This document shows positions 16,051 to 25,397 of a DNA stretch of 44,985 bases, in pieces. The position numbers were made by a program, and so were the translations under genes. Every line of letters begins with the position of its first letter. Position 1 is the first letter of the stretch. This DNA is from Christensenella sp. UBA4626 (GTDB lineage: Bacteria; Bacillota; Clostridia; Christensenellales; UBA1242). Under the pieces are notes generated by a model. The model searched no databases, was not told where the DNA came from, and saw nothing but the letters and a program-made list of their open reading frames with translations. The DNA lies in NCBI GenBank assembly GCA_002406115.1, contig DHNC01000044.1, positions 1 through 44,985 of the forward strand, written 5' to 3'.

Positions 16051-16623
16051 TTAGTCAACGATTGAAAAGCCTTGTTTTTTTAATGCTTCCAATTTGATAT
16101 CGCTGATTAAATGAATGCAAGAAACACATTTTTTACGTACAACATCGTCAAGTTCAAACCTTGCATTTGCTTTGATTTTTTCTCTCAATGTATCCAATTT
16201 ATCAAAATCGTCTTCGGTTGCAATGTCAAACATTTTTTTAAGCAACATATGCAATTGTTTTACGTTTAAAACACCAGCAGCATAATCTTCCAACACAAAG
16301 TCCAACAAACTATTGCAGAACATAATTTTGTCGTCTTTGAACGCCCTCACGATATAATTATATTCTTTTTCTGAAAGTGTGGATTCGTAAGTTGAATTGT
16401 TCAACAAAAACAACTTGTTTTCAACTTCCAAGGCAACAAACAATGAAGGGTCAATATCATATGCCTCCAACTCTTCGTCAATGATTGCCAATTTGCGATA
16501 ATCTTGTTTGATTTTTGCTTCAATCTGTTCTTTTTGAAGGCTTGAAAGATATTCATTTTCTTCTTTAATAAAATCTAAAAGTTTGCCCAATTTTTTTGAT
16601 AATTTCTTTGTTTCTGTATCCAT
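16051..16623 (-). CDS. helical cytoplasmic protein of unknown function
   Basis: 190 residues from ATG 16623. The N-terminal 45 residues look like a charged coiled coil, the rest is helical and acidic, with a Cys-x-x-Cys pair ('KKCVSCIHL') near residue 170. No membrane segment and no known family seen. The frame extends upstream to a TTG, but that part overlaps the promoter, so ATG 16623 is chosen. There is no Shine-Dalgarno; the promoter -10 ends six bases before the ATG. Confidence 0.7.
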   Translation of the reverse strand: MDTETKKLSKKLGKLLDFIKEENEYLSSLQKEQIEAKIKQDYRKLAIIDEELEAYDIDPSLFVALEVENKLFLLNNSTYESTLSEKEYNYIVRAFKDDKIMFCNSLLDFVLEDYAAGVLNVKQLHMLLKKMFDIATEDDFDKLDTLREKIKANARFELDDVVRKKCVSCIHLISDIKLEALKKQGFSIVD

Positions 16624-16629
16624 GCCAAA

Positions 16630-16658
16630 ATGGTAGCACAAGTGTGCCAAGTTGTCAA
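16630..16658 (-). promoter_or_regulatory. promoter with start predicted at the ATG of the 16051-16623 gene
   Basis: TTGACA (16653-16658), 17-base spacer, TACCAT (16630-16635). The ATG begins seven bases after the -10, where transcription normally starts. Confidence 0.6.
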
Positions 16659-16675
16659 TACCTAAATTTTACAAA

Positions 16676-17386
16676 TTATGCGTTTTGATTTGTATTTTGG
16701 TCTTGTTTTGCGTCTTTTGCTGGCTTATCTTTTGCAAACAAAACAGCAAATGCCAAAATTGCTTCGGCTGGATAATATGTTGCCAAGCACAAAATGCCGC
16801 AAAGACGGATGCCGCCAAACACGCTGAAAAGCAACATCAAATCTGAAAAGAAGAACAAGAAACTTCCGATTGCCAAAAGCCATGTGAGAGCAGATTGTTT
16901 GCGAATTACGTTTGAGATTGCTTTGCCCAGCATTAAAGAAATAATTAAAGCATAAACAATCGCCACCACTTCAAGCAAAATGCCACCAAAATCAAATATC
17001 GGTGCAAGTACGATAAGTAAAAGACATGGAACAAACAAAATCACGCCCGGGATTAAATCTTTCCAACTGAATTTGTTTAAGCATAAATAAGAAGTGAAAA
17101 ACAAAATGTGACCGACAGCAAACAACGCTGCCCCAATGCAGAATTGGATTTCCAAAACCACGTCACCCAAGAAAGCGAAAAACAGCCCCGCAATCATGAG
17201 ATAAACAAATTTTTTGTTTTGTGTGGTTTTTCTTATAACTGAAATGGCGTTTAAAACACCTAAAATAACAAACAAACTGCTTGTGACCGCTTTTGCCAAA
17301 ATGTTGTCTGTCAAAATATAAATTACATCGCCTGCCGCCAACAACATAAACATCAAAATGTTGGCAAGTTTTACTGATTTAGACAT
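16676..17386 (-). CDS. YhhN family membrane protein (lysoplasmalogenase-like)
   Basis: 236 residues with seven or eight transmembrane helices. YhhN/TMEM86 marks are visible: 'AAGDVIYI' near the start, 'FLGDVVLE' (about 73-80), 'VGHILFF', 'FFSDLMLLF' and 'TYYPAEAILA' near the end. Eukaryotic members hydrolyse the vinyl ether bond of lysoplasmalogen; the bacterial role is less sure, though clostridia do make plasmalogens. A Lys/Asp/Gln-rich tail closes the protein. AAGGGG precedes ATG 17386. Confidence 0.82.
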   Translation of the reverse strand: MSKSVKLANILMFMLLAAGDVIYILTDNILAKAVTSSLFVILGVLNAISVIRKTTQNKKFVYLMIAGLFFAFLGDVVLEIQFCIGAALFAVGHILFFTSYLCLNKFSWKDLIPGVILFVPCLLLIVLAPIFDFGGILLEVVAIVYALIISLMLGKAISNVIRKQSALTWLLAIGSFLFFFSDLMLLFSVFGGIRLCGILCLATYYPAEAILAFAVLFAKDKPAKDAKQDQNTNQNA

Positions 17387-17474
17387 ATTTTACCCCTTAA
17401 ATTTTTATTTTTTTGTTTTATTTTTTAATAATTTATCTATAATTCGTTTTTTGTAAAGATTTTTAAAAATCGGA

Positions 17475-18671
17475 TTATTTTTTTATCATTAAATAGACCT
17501 CTTTCAACTGGTCTTTTGTAAGCAATTTTGGCACTGGATACAATGGATTTGCCTCTTTTTCAGCAGTGGTGGCAAGTTCGTCAATATCCTTTTCGTCCAA
17601 ATCGAGTTTGGTGCCAATTGACATATTTTTGTTGAGTTGCTCTATCCTATTTATAAATATTTCCGCACCTTGTTTATGCGATATATTGTTGCCACACAAG
17701 CCTGAATACACTGCCAGTTGATGTAACTTTTTGTAAACCGACTTTCCGTAATAACGCAACATATATGGCAAAATCACAGCGTTTGCCAGCCCGTGAGGTG
17801 TGTTATATTTGCCGCCAAGCGAGTGGGCAATGGCGTGGACATAGCCAACATACGACTTTGTGAATGCTAGCCCCGCAAGGTAGGCTGCGTTGAGCATATT
17901 TTGACGTGCTTCAAAATTTGAGCCGTCGTTGTACGCTTTTTCAAGGTTTTCAAAAATCAATTTAACCGCTTGTTTGCTGCACTCACGTGTGCGGCGGGTT
18001 GTGCTGCGGCCGATGTAAGCTTCAACTGCATGAGTTAAGGCGTCCATGCCGGTTGTGCTTGTGACCTTACCAGGCAAGCCGAGCGTCAAATTCGCATCCA
18101 AAATTGCATATTTTGGAATTAAAGGAAAATCATTTATTGTATATTTGTGGCGGGTTTTTGCGTCGGTTATGACAGCGGCAAGCGTGGTTTCACTGCCCGT
18201 GCCTGCTGTGGTTGGGATTGCAACAAGAGGCGGTAATTTCTTTTTAACTTTAAGCACGCCTTTCATCTGCCCCAATGTTTTGTTTGGACGAGCCAACCTT
18301 GCCCCAATTGCTTTTGCGCAGTCCATCGGAGAGCCGCCACCAAAGCCTATCAAGGCTTGGCAATTGTTTTGTTTGTAAATTTGCAAACCTTCCGCAACAT
18401 TTTCCGTGGTTGGATTTGGCACTGTGCCGTCGTAGACAAAAACATCAATGTTGTTTTGCTTTAAACTTTCTTCCAAAGATTTTGTCAATCCAAGTTTGTT
18501 AAGCCCGGCATCGGTAACCAACAAGCACTTGCTTATATTGTTGCGTTTAAATTCAAAAACCAATTCGTTATAATCTTTCAAAATTTGTGGCTCACGATAA
18601 GGCAAAACTGGCAACAAAATTTTAAATACTGTTTGATAAGTCCTGCACCACAAAGCCTTGAAAAAATTCAT
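17475..18671 (-). CDS. iron-containing alcohol dehydrogenase
   Basis: 398 residues from ATG 18671, chosen because GGGAGG lies just upstream; the frame opens four codons earlier. NAD(P)-binding 'GFGGGSPMDCAKAI', 'TTAGTGSETT', and the metal site in 'GMDALTHAVEAYIG' and 'HAIAHSLGGKYNTPHGLANAV' are all present. Members reduce or oxidise short alcohols and aldehydes (butanol, propanediol, lactaldehyde); the substrate cannot be chosen from sequence. It has its own promoter. Confidence 0.93.
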   Translation of the reverse strand: MNFFKALWCRTYQTVFKILLPVLPYREPQILKDYNELVFEFKRNNISKCLLVTDAGLNKLGLTKSLEESLKQNNIDVFVYDGTVPNPTTENVAEGLQIYKQNNCQALIGFGGGSPMDCAKAIGARLARPNKTLGQMKGVLKVKKKLPPLVAIPTTAGTGSETTLAAVITDAKTRHKYTINDFPLIPKYAILDANLTLGLPGKVTSTTGMDALTHAVEAYIGRSTTRRTRECSKQAVKLIFENLEKAYNDGSNFEARQNMLNAAYLAGLAFTKSYVGYVHAIAHSLGGKYNTPHGLANAVILPYMLRYYGKSVYKKLHQLAVYSGLCGNNISHKQGAEIFINRIEQLNKNMSIGTKLDLDEKDIDELATTAEKEANPLYPVPKLLTKDQLKEVYLMIKK

Positions 18672-18697
18672 ATTTCCTCCCAAATGCTATTTATTCT

Positions 18698-18727
18698 ATC
18701 ATAGAATTATTCAACAATAATTGTCAA
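18698..18727 (-). promoter_or_regulatory. promoter of the alcohol dehydrogenase
   Basis: TTGACA (18722-18727), 18-base spacer, TATGAT (18698-18703). Confidence 0.65.
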
Positions 18728-18771
18728 TTTATTCCAACCAAATTGTCATTTTCCATGCAAAAAAAGTTAAA

Positions 18772-18845
18772 AAAAGGCAACTTGCCGCCACGCAAATTGA
18801 AAATGCTAAAAATTTCAATAAGGAATGGTTAAAGTTGCTTTTTGT
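18772..18845 (-). terminator. possible branched terminator of thrS
   Basis: On the minus strand GCAACTT soon after the thrS stop can pair with AAGTTGC, which is followed by seven T; TTGAAA and TTTTCAA form a smaller stem inside the long loop. Confidence 0.4.
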
Positions 18846-18849
18846 TGTT

Positions 18850-20628
18850 TTAAGTTAAACTGCGATTTTTGATTTCGCTTAAAATTGAATTTTCAAACTC
18901 GGCATAAGACATCGAAACAGTATCCTTGCTGCCACGGCGACGCACTGCGACAGTTCCGTCTGCCATTTCTTTATCACCAAGCACCAAAATATATGGCACT
19001 TTTTCAAGCACTGCGTTGCGGATTTTTTTGCCAACAGACTCGTTGTCCAAGTCGGCTTCTGCTCTAACACCTGCCAAAAGCAATTTTTGGTTTACTTGCT
19101 TTGCGTATTCCGCATTGTTTTCGCTTACTGTGATGATTTTTGTTTGAACTGGGCTTAACCATGTTGGCAAAACACCTTTTGTTTCTTCCAAAACGAAAGC
19201 GACAAATCTGTCAAGAGAGCCAAGAATAGCACGGTGAATAACAACTGGACGAACTTTTTGATTGTTTTCGTCAATATATTCAAGTTCAAACCTTTCTGGA
19301 AGTTGATAATCCAATTGAACAGTTGAAAGTGTGATATCATGACCGATTGCAGACTCAACTTGCACGTCAATTTTTGGACCATAGAACGCTGCTTCACCCT
19401 CGGCTTCGTAATACTCTGCACCGCTTGCTTTTAAGATTTCACGCAAGGCTGTTTCGCTCTTTGCCCAAAGTTCATCGTTGCCAAAATATTTTTCGGTGTT
19501 TTTAGGGTCACGCAAAGACAAGCGGAATTTATACTTTTTAAAGCCAAAATCCTTGTAAACATCCAAAATAAGGTCAATAACGCCTTGAATTTCGCTTTTG
19601 ATTTGGTCTGGACGGCAGAAAATATGACAGTCATTTTGAGTGAATGCCCTTGTGCGTTCAATGCCGCAAAGCGAGCCGCTTGCTTCAAATCTGAAATCGT
19701 TGGCAATTTCCGCAATACGCAAAGGCAAATCTCTATATGAGTGTTGGAAATTTTTATACATTACCATATGGTGTGGGCAGTTCATCGGACGAAGGACAAA
19801 CGCCTCTTCGTTATCCCTTTGCATTGCTGGGAACATATCGTCTTTATAGTGGTCCCAGTGACCAGATGTCTTGTAAAGATTGACATTGCCCAAAGATGGT
19901 GTCATAACATGAAGATAACCCAAAGCAATCTCTTTGTTCATAATGTAATCACTCAACTCACGGCGTAAAATAAAGCCCTTTGGCAACCACATTGGAAGAC
20001 CACGCCCAACAAGGTCATCAAACATAAATATGCCCAATTCCTTGCCTATTTTGCGGTGGTCACGCTCACGTGCTTCCTGCTCCAAACGCAAGCATTCTTT
20101 CAAATCGTCCTTATTTAAAAAGCCATAAACATAAATACGTGTGAGCATTTTGTTCTTTTCGCTGCCACGCCAGTAAGCACCACTTGCACGATTGATTTTA
20201 AAACTGAAACCACGCAAAAATTTGGTGTTTTCAACGTGTGGACCACTGCATAAATCATAAAAATCGTTGCCTGTGTGATAAACTGATATGATGCTATCTT
20301 CTGGCAAGTCGTTGATAAGTTCTGTCTTATATGGTTCGTCTTTAAACATTTCAAGGGCTTGTTTGCGGGTCACTTCGCTGCGAACAAAATCTTCGTTGCG
20401 AGCGATAATCTCTTTCATCTTATCTTCAATTTTGGCAAAATCGTCTTGATTTATTGTCAAATTGTCAAAATCATAATAAAAACCATTGTCAATGGCGGGG
20501 CCAATTGCCAATTTTACATTTGGATATAACTCCTTGATTGCTTTTGCAAGCACGTGTGCCATACTGTGACGGTACATTTCTTGCTTTTTGTTAAATTCTT
20601 CTTGTTTTTCAAGTTCTTCTTTTTCCAT
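18850..20628 (-). CDS. thrS: threonyl-tRNA synthetase lacking the TGS domain
   Basis: 592 residues from ATG 20628, with GAAGGAG six bases upstream. Editing domain residues H21, H25, C127 and H131 are present (HSMAH and CSGPH). The class II core shows zinc-binding Cys in MNCPHH, His in NDCHIFC and His in HRAILGS, plus motif 2 'FRFEASG'. A C-terminal anticodon-binding domain follows. The usual first 60 residues (TGS domain) are absent: the protein opens directly into the editing domain. The upstream DNA is T-box leader, not a broken TGS frame. Synthesis is controlled by the T-box. Confidence 0.97.
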   Translation of the reverse strand: MEKEELEKQEEFNKKQEMYRHSMAHVLAKAIKELYPNVKLAIGPAIDNGFYYDFDNLTINQDDFAKIEDKMKEIIARNEDFVRSEVTRKQALEMFKDEPYKTELINDLPEDSIISVYHTGNDFYDLCSGPHVENTKFLRGFSFKINRASGAYWRGSEKNKMLTRIYVYGFLNKDDLKECLRLEQEARERDHRKIGKELGIFMFDDLVGRGLPMWLPKGFILRRELSDYIMNKEIALGYLHVMTPSLGNVNLYKTSGHWDHYKDDMFPAMQRDNEEAFVLRPMNCPHHMVMYKNFQHSYRDLPLRIAEIANDFRFEASGSLCGIERTRAFTQNDCHIFCRPDQIKSEIQGVIDLILDVYKDFGFKKYKFRLSLRDPKNTEKYFGNDELWAKSETALREILKASGAEYYEAEGEAAFYGPKIDVQVESAIGHDITLSTVQLDYQLPERFELEYIDENNQKVRPVVIHRAILGSLDRFVAFVLEETKGVLPTWLSPVQTKIITVSENNAEYAKQVNQKLLLAGVRAEADLDNESVGKKIRNAVLEKVPYILVLGDKEMADGTVAVRRRGSKDTVSMSYAEFENSILSEIKNRSLT

Positions 20629-20770
20629 GATATACTCCTTCAATATTTTCCTTTTTGATTGGTGAATGCAAGCAAAATGAGATTTTTATATCGTCTTAGA
20701 TATATCTTCTCTTTTTGCTGGGTGGCTCAATTTTGTTTTTTATATGTTTTCCATTGCAGCATTTTAAAAA

Positions 20771-20990
20771 CAAAAAACCCTAGCATTTTGTTATGCTAGG
20801 GACGATTTTAACCGCGGTTCCACCCTAATTAGTGAACTAAATTCACTCACTTGATTTGCAAGCATTCACTTGCGATTGGCCTAATTGGTGGTTTCACTTA
20901 AAAGTTTGATGCGCAAATTCCAGCCAGCGTGCGCTCTCTCTTATCATTGACTTTTAACCTACTTGTCCAATCAATAACCTATTGAGTTGA
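20771..20990 (-). promoter_or_regulatory. T-box riboswitch of thrS (specifier ACC)
   Basis: The T-box core AGGGTGGAACCGCGG (minus strand, about 20812-20826) precedes a terminator CCCTAGCAT...ATGCTAGGG with a T-run (20772-20802). Stem I can be traced: ATTGG (20967-20971) pairs with CCAAT (20884-20888), AAAAGT with ACTTTT, and the loop between holds AGTA on one side and GAA-ACC-A on the other, placing specifier ACC (Thr) at 20890-20892. Uncharged tRNA-Thr should favour the antiterminator. Confidence 0.95.
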
Positions 20991-20994
20991 TCAT

Positions 20995-21023
20995 ATTCTA
21001 AAACTAAAAAGTTGCAAAGTCAA
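20995..21023 (-). promoter_or_regulatory. thrS T-box promoter
   Basis: TTGACT (21018-21023), 17-base spacer, TAGAAT (20995-21000). Confidence 0.7.
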
Positions 21024-21104
21024 TGATTTTTTATGTTTTTTGCGGATTTTGTTTGTAAAAATACAATTTTTAAAATTTTGTTTACATTTTTGATAGTTTT
21101 TCAA

Positions 21105-23729
21105 TTAGTTAAGTTCTTTGAGTTTTTGAACAAGAGTTTGCTTGCTTTGAGATAAAAATTCATATCTATTTTGCTCTTTTTTAACCAATTCTTGTGGCGC
21201 ACGGCTGACAAAATTTGGGTTGCCAAGCCTTGAACCCAACAAAGCAATTTCTGCATCAATTTTTTCAATATCTTTTGTTATGCGTTCTTTTTCTTTATCA
21301 TTATCTACCACTTCGGTTTGATAGAAATAAAGTTCACCCAACTCGGTTACAAAATTGATTGTTTTTTGGTCAAGTTCGTCAACTAAGTCGATTTTTTGGA
21401 TGTTGACCATTTTTGCCAAAACCAAACTTGCTTGTTTGATTGTTTCAATATCCTCTCTTTTTGTTTTGCTTGGCACAACCAAACTGATTTTTTTGGATGG
21501 GATTACGTTAAGGTTCAATCTAACCTCTCGGATTTTTTGAATCAAGTTGATGATTTTGTCAACTTGGCTGGTTTCCTTGTCAAATCTGCCAACCGATTTT
21601 GCGTAATCTGCGTCAATCAAAAATCCTGTGCTGAAATTTGAATAGAGATATTCAGTAACAAAAGGAATGATTGGATGCAACATTTTAAGCACGTTGAGAT
21701 AAACATCCTTGAAAATCGCAACTGCATTTGCCCTAACTGCCGCATCGTCGCTATAGACATATGGTTTTGTGAGTTCCACATAATAATCGCAGAAGTCACC
21801 CCAAACAAAGTTGTACATTCTGTTGACCGCTTGGCAAATATCCAAATTGTTCATAAATTTTTGAATATCGTCAACAGTGTCTTGCAATTTTGTGTAAATC
21901 CACTTGTCAAAAATGTTCAATTTTGACTTATCCATTGGTTGTTCAGTGGTTTGACTTAAACACAATTCCAAAAATTTGCCGCTGTTGAACACCTTGTTGA
22001 TAAATTTGCGGTCTTCCAAAATTTTTGTTTCGCTAAACTTGAAGTCGTTGCCTGTGCCGTTGCCGAAAATCAAGGAAAATCTTAAAGCATCTGCGCCATA
22101 TTTTTCAATAATTTCAATTGGGTCAACCCCGTTGTTTGATGATTTGCTCATCTTTTTGCCTTCGTCATCACGCACAATGCCGTTGATAAGCACTTTTTTG
22201 AATGGGATTTTGCCCATAACTTTTGTGGAAAGCATAACCATCCTTGCAACCCAGAAGAAAATGATGTCTTGTGCAGTTACAAGTGTGGATGTTGGGAAAA
22301 ATCTTTCCAAATCTTCGGTTTTTTCTGGATAGCCAAGTGTTGTGAATGGCCACAAAGCAGAACTGAACCATGTGTCCAAAACATCTTCGTCCTGATAAAG
22401 TTCTGTAGAGCCGCACTTGCTGCATTTGTGTGGTTTTGAAGTTTCCACCATCATATTGTCACATTTTGTGCAGTAATATGCCGGAATACGATGACCCCAC
22501 CAAAGTTGACGGGAAATACACCAATCTTTGATATTTTCAAGCCAGTTCCTATAAATCTTTTCAACCCTTGCTGGCACAATTTCGATTTCGCCATTGTCAA
22601 CCACTTCAAGTGCCTTTTTTGCCATGTCGTTCATGTTCATAAACCATTGACTTGAAATCATTGGTTCAACCGCATTGTGGCACCTATAACAAGTTGCTTT
22701 TGGAAGTTTGTACGGCTCAATTTTTTCAATCAACCCTGCCTGAGTTAAGTCCTCAATCAACTGTTTACGGCAAGCATATCTATCCATGCCCGCATATTTG
22801 CCACAAAGTTCGTTCATGTTGCCGTCTGGGTTCATGATGCAGATTGGCTCAAAATTGTGACGTTTGCCCACTTCGTAGTCGTTTGCGTCGTGTGCTGGAG
22901 TGATTTTAACCGCACCTGTACCAAAATCTTTTTCAACATAGTCATCGCTAATAAGCGGAATTTCCCTGCCGGTGGTTGGCAATTTAAGCATTTTGCCAAT
23001 TTTGCCAAAATATCTTTCGTCGTCCTTGCTTACTGCCACGCAGACATCGCCAAAAAGTGTTTCTGGACGTGTGGTTGCAACAACAATATAGCCAGAATTA
23101 TCTGCAAATGGATAACGGATATACCAAAAACTTGAATTTTCGTCCTCATGCTCAACTTCCGCATCGGAAAGTGCTGTTTTGCAGCATGGACACCAGTTTA
23201 TCAATTTTTTGCCTTTGTAAATAAGCCCGTCGTCGTACAAATCTTTGAACACTTTAAGCACTGCTTTTTGGCGTTGTTCGTCCATTGTGAAAGCACATCT
23301 ATCCCAGTCGCAACTGCATCCCAAAGAGCGTAATTGCAATTTAATCCTGCCGCCGTATTGGTCGTTCCATTGCCATGCTTTTTTCAAAAAGCCCTCTCTA
23401 CCCAAACTTTCCTTAGTTATGCCTTGCTGCCTCAAATTGTTGATGATTTTAACCTCTGTTGCGATTGAAGCATGGTCTGTGCCCGGCACCCACAAAGCAT
23501 TGTAGCCGTTCATACGTTTGTAACGAATCAAAAAGTCTTGCGTTGTGTCGTTAAGCGCATGACCAATGTGCAATTGTCCTGTTATGTTTGGTGGTGGCAT
23601 GATGATTGTGTAACTTTCTGCCTTGCAATCCTTTTGCGTGTCTGATTTAGGCTTAAAACAACCATTCAGTTCCCATTTTTGATAAATTTCCTTTTCCCTG
23701 CTTTGTGAATCATAGGTTTTGTCCAACAT
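21105..23729 (-). CDS. valS: valyl-tRNA synthetase
   Basis: 874 residues from ATG 23729, chosen for the GGGAG upstream; the frame runs 23 codons further into the leader. Class I HIGH motif in 'PNITGQLHIGHALNDT' (about residue 45), the CP1 editing domain with 'TTRPETLFGDV', zinc-ribbon cysteines, and KMSKS in 'GKKMSKSSNNGVDP' are all seen. The C-terminal coiled coil (from about 810) is typical for ValRS. It is regulated by the T-box upstream. Confidence 0.97.
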   Translation of the reverse strand: MLDKTYDSQSREKEIYQKWELNGCFKPKSDTQKDCKAESYTIIMPPPNITGQLHIGHALNDTTQDFLIRYKRMNGYNALWVPGTDHASIATEVKIINNLRQQGITKESLGREGFLKKAWQWNDQYGGRIKLQLRSLGCSCDWDRCAFTMDEQRQKAVLKVFKDLYDDGLIYKGKKLINWCPCCKTALSDAEVEHEDENSSFWYIRYPFADNSGYIVVATTRPETLFGDVCVAVSKDDERYFGKIGKMLKLPTTGREIPLISDDYVEKDFGTGAVKITPAHDANDYEVGKRHNFEPICIMNPDGNMNELCGKYAGMDRYACRKQLIEDLTQAGLIEKIEPYKLPKATCYRCHNAVEPMISSQWFMNMNDMAKKALEVVDNGEIEIVPARVEKIYRNWLENIKDWCISRQLWWGHRIPAYYCTKCDNMMVETSKPHKCSKCGSTELYQDEDVLDTWFSSALWPFTTLGYPEKTEDLERFFPTSTLVTAQDIIFFWVARMVMLSTKVMGKIPFKKVLINGIVRDDEGKKMSKSSNNGVDPIEIIEKYGADALRFSLIFGNGTGNDFKFSETKILEDRKFINKVFNSGKFLELCLSQTTEQPMDKSKLNIFDKWIYTKLQDTVDDIQKFMNNLDICQAVNRMYNFVWGDFCDYYVELTKPYVYSDDAAVRANAVAIFKDVYLNVLKMLHPIIPFVTEYLYSNFSTGFLIDADYAKSVGRFDKETSQVDKIINLIQKIREVRLNLNVIPSKKISLVVPSKTKREDIETIKQASLVLAKMVNIQKIDLVDELDQKTINFVTELGELYFYQTEVVDNDKEKERITKDIEKIDAEIALLGSRLGNPNFVSRAPQELVKKEQNRYEFLSQSKQTLVQKLKELN

Positions 23730-23810
23730 AAATAACTCCCTTTGTATTTTTGTTAAATTAAAATTTCGGATTTTGTTTTGATAAAAATTTTCCCGCAACC
23801 ATTAAAAAAA

Positions 23811-24040
23811 CAAAAAACCCTTACAGTTAAAAACTATAAGGGCGAATAATCGCGGTACCACCTTATCTTTATACTCTTTTTAAAACTAACGCATTTTTCA
23901 TATCGCAAGTGTTCTACTATTCTTCTTCACTTGAACTCGTTTGCTACATTCAGTTTAGCCGTTTTAGGTTACTTTCAGCCACGATAACCACTCTCTACAA
24001 AATGCTTTAAACTTACTCCTCAAACTTTTGTAACGTTTCT
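23811..24040 (-). promoter_or_regulatory. T-box riboswitch of valS (probable specifier GTA)
   Basis: Core AAGGTGGTACCGCG followed by a terminator CCCTTATAGT...ACTGTAAGGG with a T-run (23811-23843). In Stem I, GTTTG pairs with CAAAC and AGTTTA with TAAACT; the loop between contains AGTA opposite GAATGTAG, so a GTA triplet (Val) lies at 23945-23947. The triplet is offset by one base from the GAA-codon spacing seen in the thrS leader. Confidence 0.92.
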
Positions 24041-24048
24041 CTGATTTA

Positions 24049-24077
24049 ATTATATATCAACAAAATTTAATTGTCAA
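24049..24077 (-). promoter_or_regulatory. valS T-box promoter
   Basis: TTGACA (24072-24077), 17-base spacer, TATAAT (24049-24054): a full consensus promoter. Confidence 0.85.
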
Positions 24078-24098
24078 CTTAATTTGTTTCTTTTATTA

Positions 24099-24141
24099 AA
24101 CAAACCATATTTATGAGCAAAAGCGAAATAAATTGGTTTTT
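24099..24141 (-). repeat. dispersed 3' hairpin repeat, copy 2 (downstream of the ytxC-like gene)
   Basis: AACCAATTTAT and ATAAATATGGTT pair around TTCGCTTTTGCTC (minus sense). It lies 42 bases after the stop of the gene ending at 24183 and before the valS promoter. No separate terminator is visible here. Open frame: K-P-I-Y-F-A-F-A-H-K-Y-G-L. Confidence 0.8.
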
Positions 24142-24182
24142 ATATATAAACCCACCAGATTATCTAAAGATTGATATTTTTG

Positions 24183-25043
24183 TTAACATTTTGTAAAAAC
24201 TTTGAGGCGGTTGGAAAAAATGTTGCTTAAAAAGCTCACTGCCTCACACTCTTGATTTGTGTTGAGATAAACATCAATATAATTTGGACAAGAATTTAGC
24301 ACATTTGTGATAAAGTCAACCGAATCGTCACATTCAGCAATCTTTTTTATTTTTGCGTTTTTGTTTTTCATGTTGTAAATGCAATAATGGTCATCTTTTA
24401 TCACCACTTTTATCTTGTAAACAAGATTGTCCATAGTGTTGATTAAAAAGCGGATAACATCCAAAAATGTGCCAGAATTGAACAACATGACATTGTCGCT
24501 GCTGAGTTCTGCCAAGTTGTCCCAATGGCGTTTTAGCGGATTTAATCTGAAAGTTAAAAACGAATCCAAATGCAATGTTTCGCTGAAATTTGTGATATCC
24601 TCATCGCTGCAACAAGTCTGATTAAAACACAAAATATCTTTTAGCGCCGTTTGGTCGGTTTCTTTGTCAAAAAGTGCTAAAACCTTGATGTACGCACTAA
24701 AAGTGAGCCTGTCGCAAAGCGGATTTTTTATCTTTTTTGTTAGATATTCAACCTTGTAAACTGACTCGATGTATTCGATTATAATGTCCCTCAAAATCTC
24801 TTCGCATGGAGCAACAAAAGTTTCGTCACACGCAAAAAGAAGATACGAAAAATTATTATCGTCATAGCAAGTTAAAATTGTTTTGCAAAAGTCAATTTTT
24901 GCCTTAACATTGGCATAAAGATATTCAATTATTCCTTTATTATTCAACTGAGTAGCAACCGCCATCTCTCGCATAATTACCTCTATACTATCATATGCAC
25001 TAAGTTGAAAATTACTCATAAAAAATATGTAAATATATGCCAT
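24183..25043 (-). CDS. YtxC-like sporulation protein
   Basis: 286 residues from ATG 25043 (weak GGCGGG upstream; a TTG start 16 codons earlier is less likely). The middle reads like the YtxC family: 'LRDIIIEYIESVYKVEYLTKKI' (84-105), an acidic helical stretch, then 'LHLDSFLTFRLNPLKRHWDNLAEL' (157-180) matching the family's GFxxFRL block. The last third carries the variable domain. YtxC is named as a putative sporulation protein of unknown function, and in B. subtilis ytxC lies next to thrS, which agrees with this location by valS and thrS. Similarity is judged by eye. Confidence 0.6.
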   Translation of the reverse strand: MAYIYIFFMSNFQLSAYDSIEVIMREMAVATQLNNKGIIEYLYANVKAKIDFCKTILTCYDDNNFSYLLFACDETFVAPCEEILRDIIIEYIESVYKVEYLTKKIKNPLCDRLTFSAYIKVLALFDKETDQTALKDILCFNQTCCSDEDITNFSETLHLDSFLTFRLNPLKRHWDNLAELSSDNVMLFNSGTFLDVIRFLINTMDNLVYKIKVVIKDDHYCIYNMKNKNAKIKKIAECDDSVDFITNVLNSCPNYIDVYLNTNQECEAVSFLSNIFSNRLKVFTKC

Positions 25044-25172
25044 AATTTGTTTCCCGCCACACACAGACAATTGTGCAAAGTTTTTTATCAAAAATATTTA
25101 TCAAAATCTACAACACAATTGGCAGTTATTACAAAGAGATGCTTTGTTATCCTAGGCAAGCAAGTCCTCAAC

Positions 25173-25294
25173 TGTCATCCTGAGCGGAGCAAATGACCTG
25201 AAGAATTTTCGTTAGAAAATTTTCAGATCCTAGTCACGACACAAGATAAGCCTGTGCGAAGCATGGAGATGTTTCGGCTACGCTCAACATGACA
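25173..25294. repeat. intergenic imperfect palindrome with TGTCAT ends
   Basis: The ends are inverted copies: TGTCATCCTGAGCGGAGC at the left and TGTCATGTTGAGCGTAGC read from the right. The 122-bp element has an inner GAAAATTTTC-like palindrome (25205-25225) and no coding content. Elements with this TCATCCTGAGCG end are common between genes in many bacterial genomes. The flanks (25044-25172 and 25295-25397) show nothing else that I can support. Confidence 0.75.
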
Positions 25295-25397
25295 AGCGGT
25301 GAAGTCATCAATGCAAAATGAAGTTGGGCAAAAAAAATTTGCTTTTTGAAAAATTAACAAATTTTTAACTACATCATATGCTGAATTGAGGGATATT

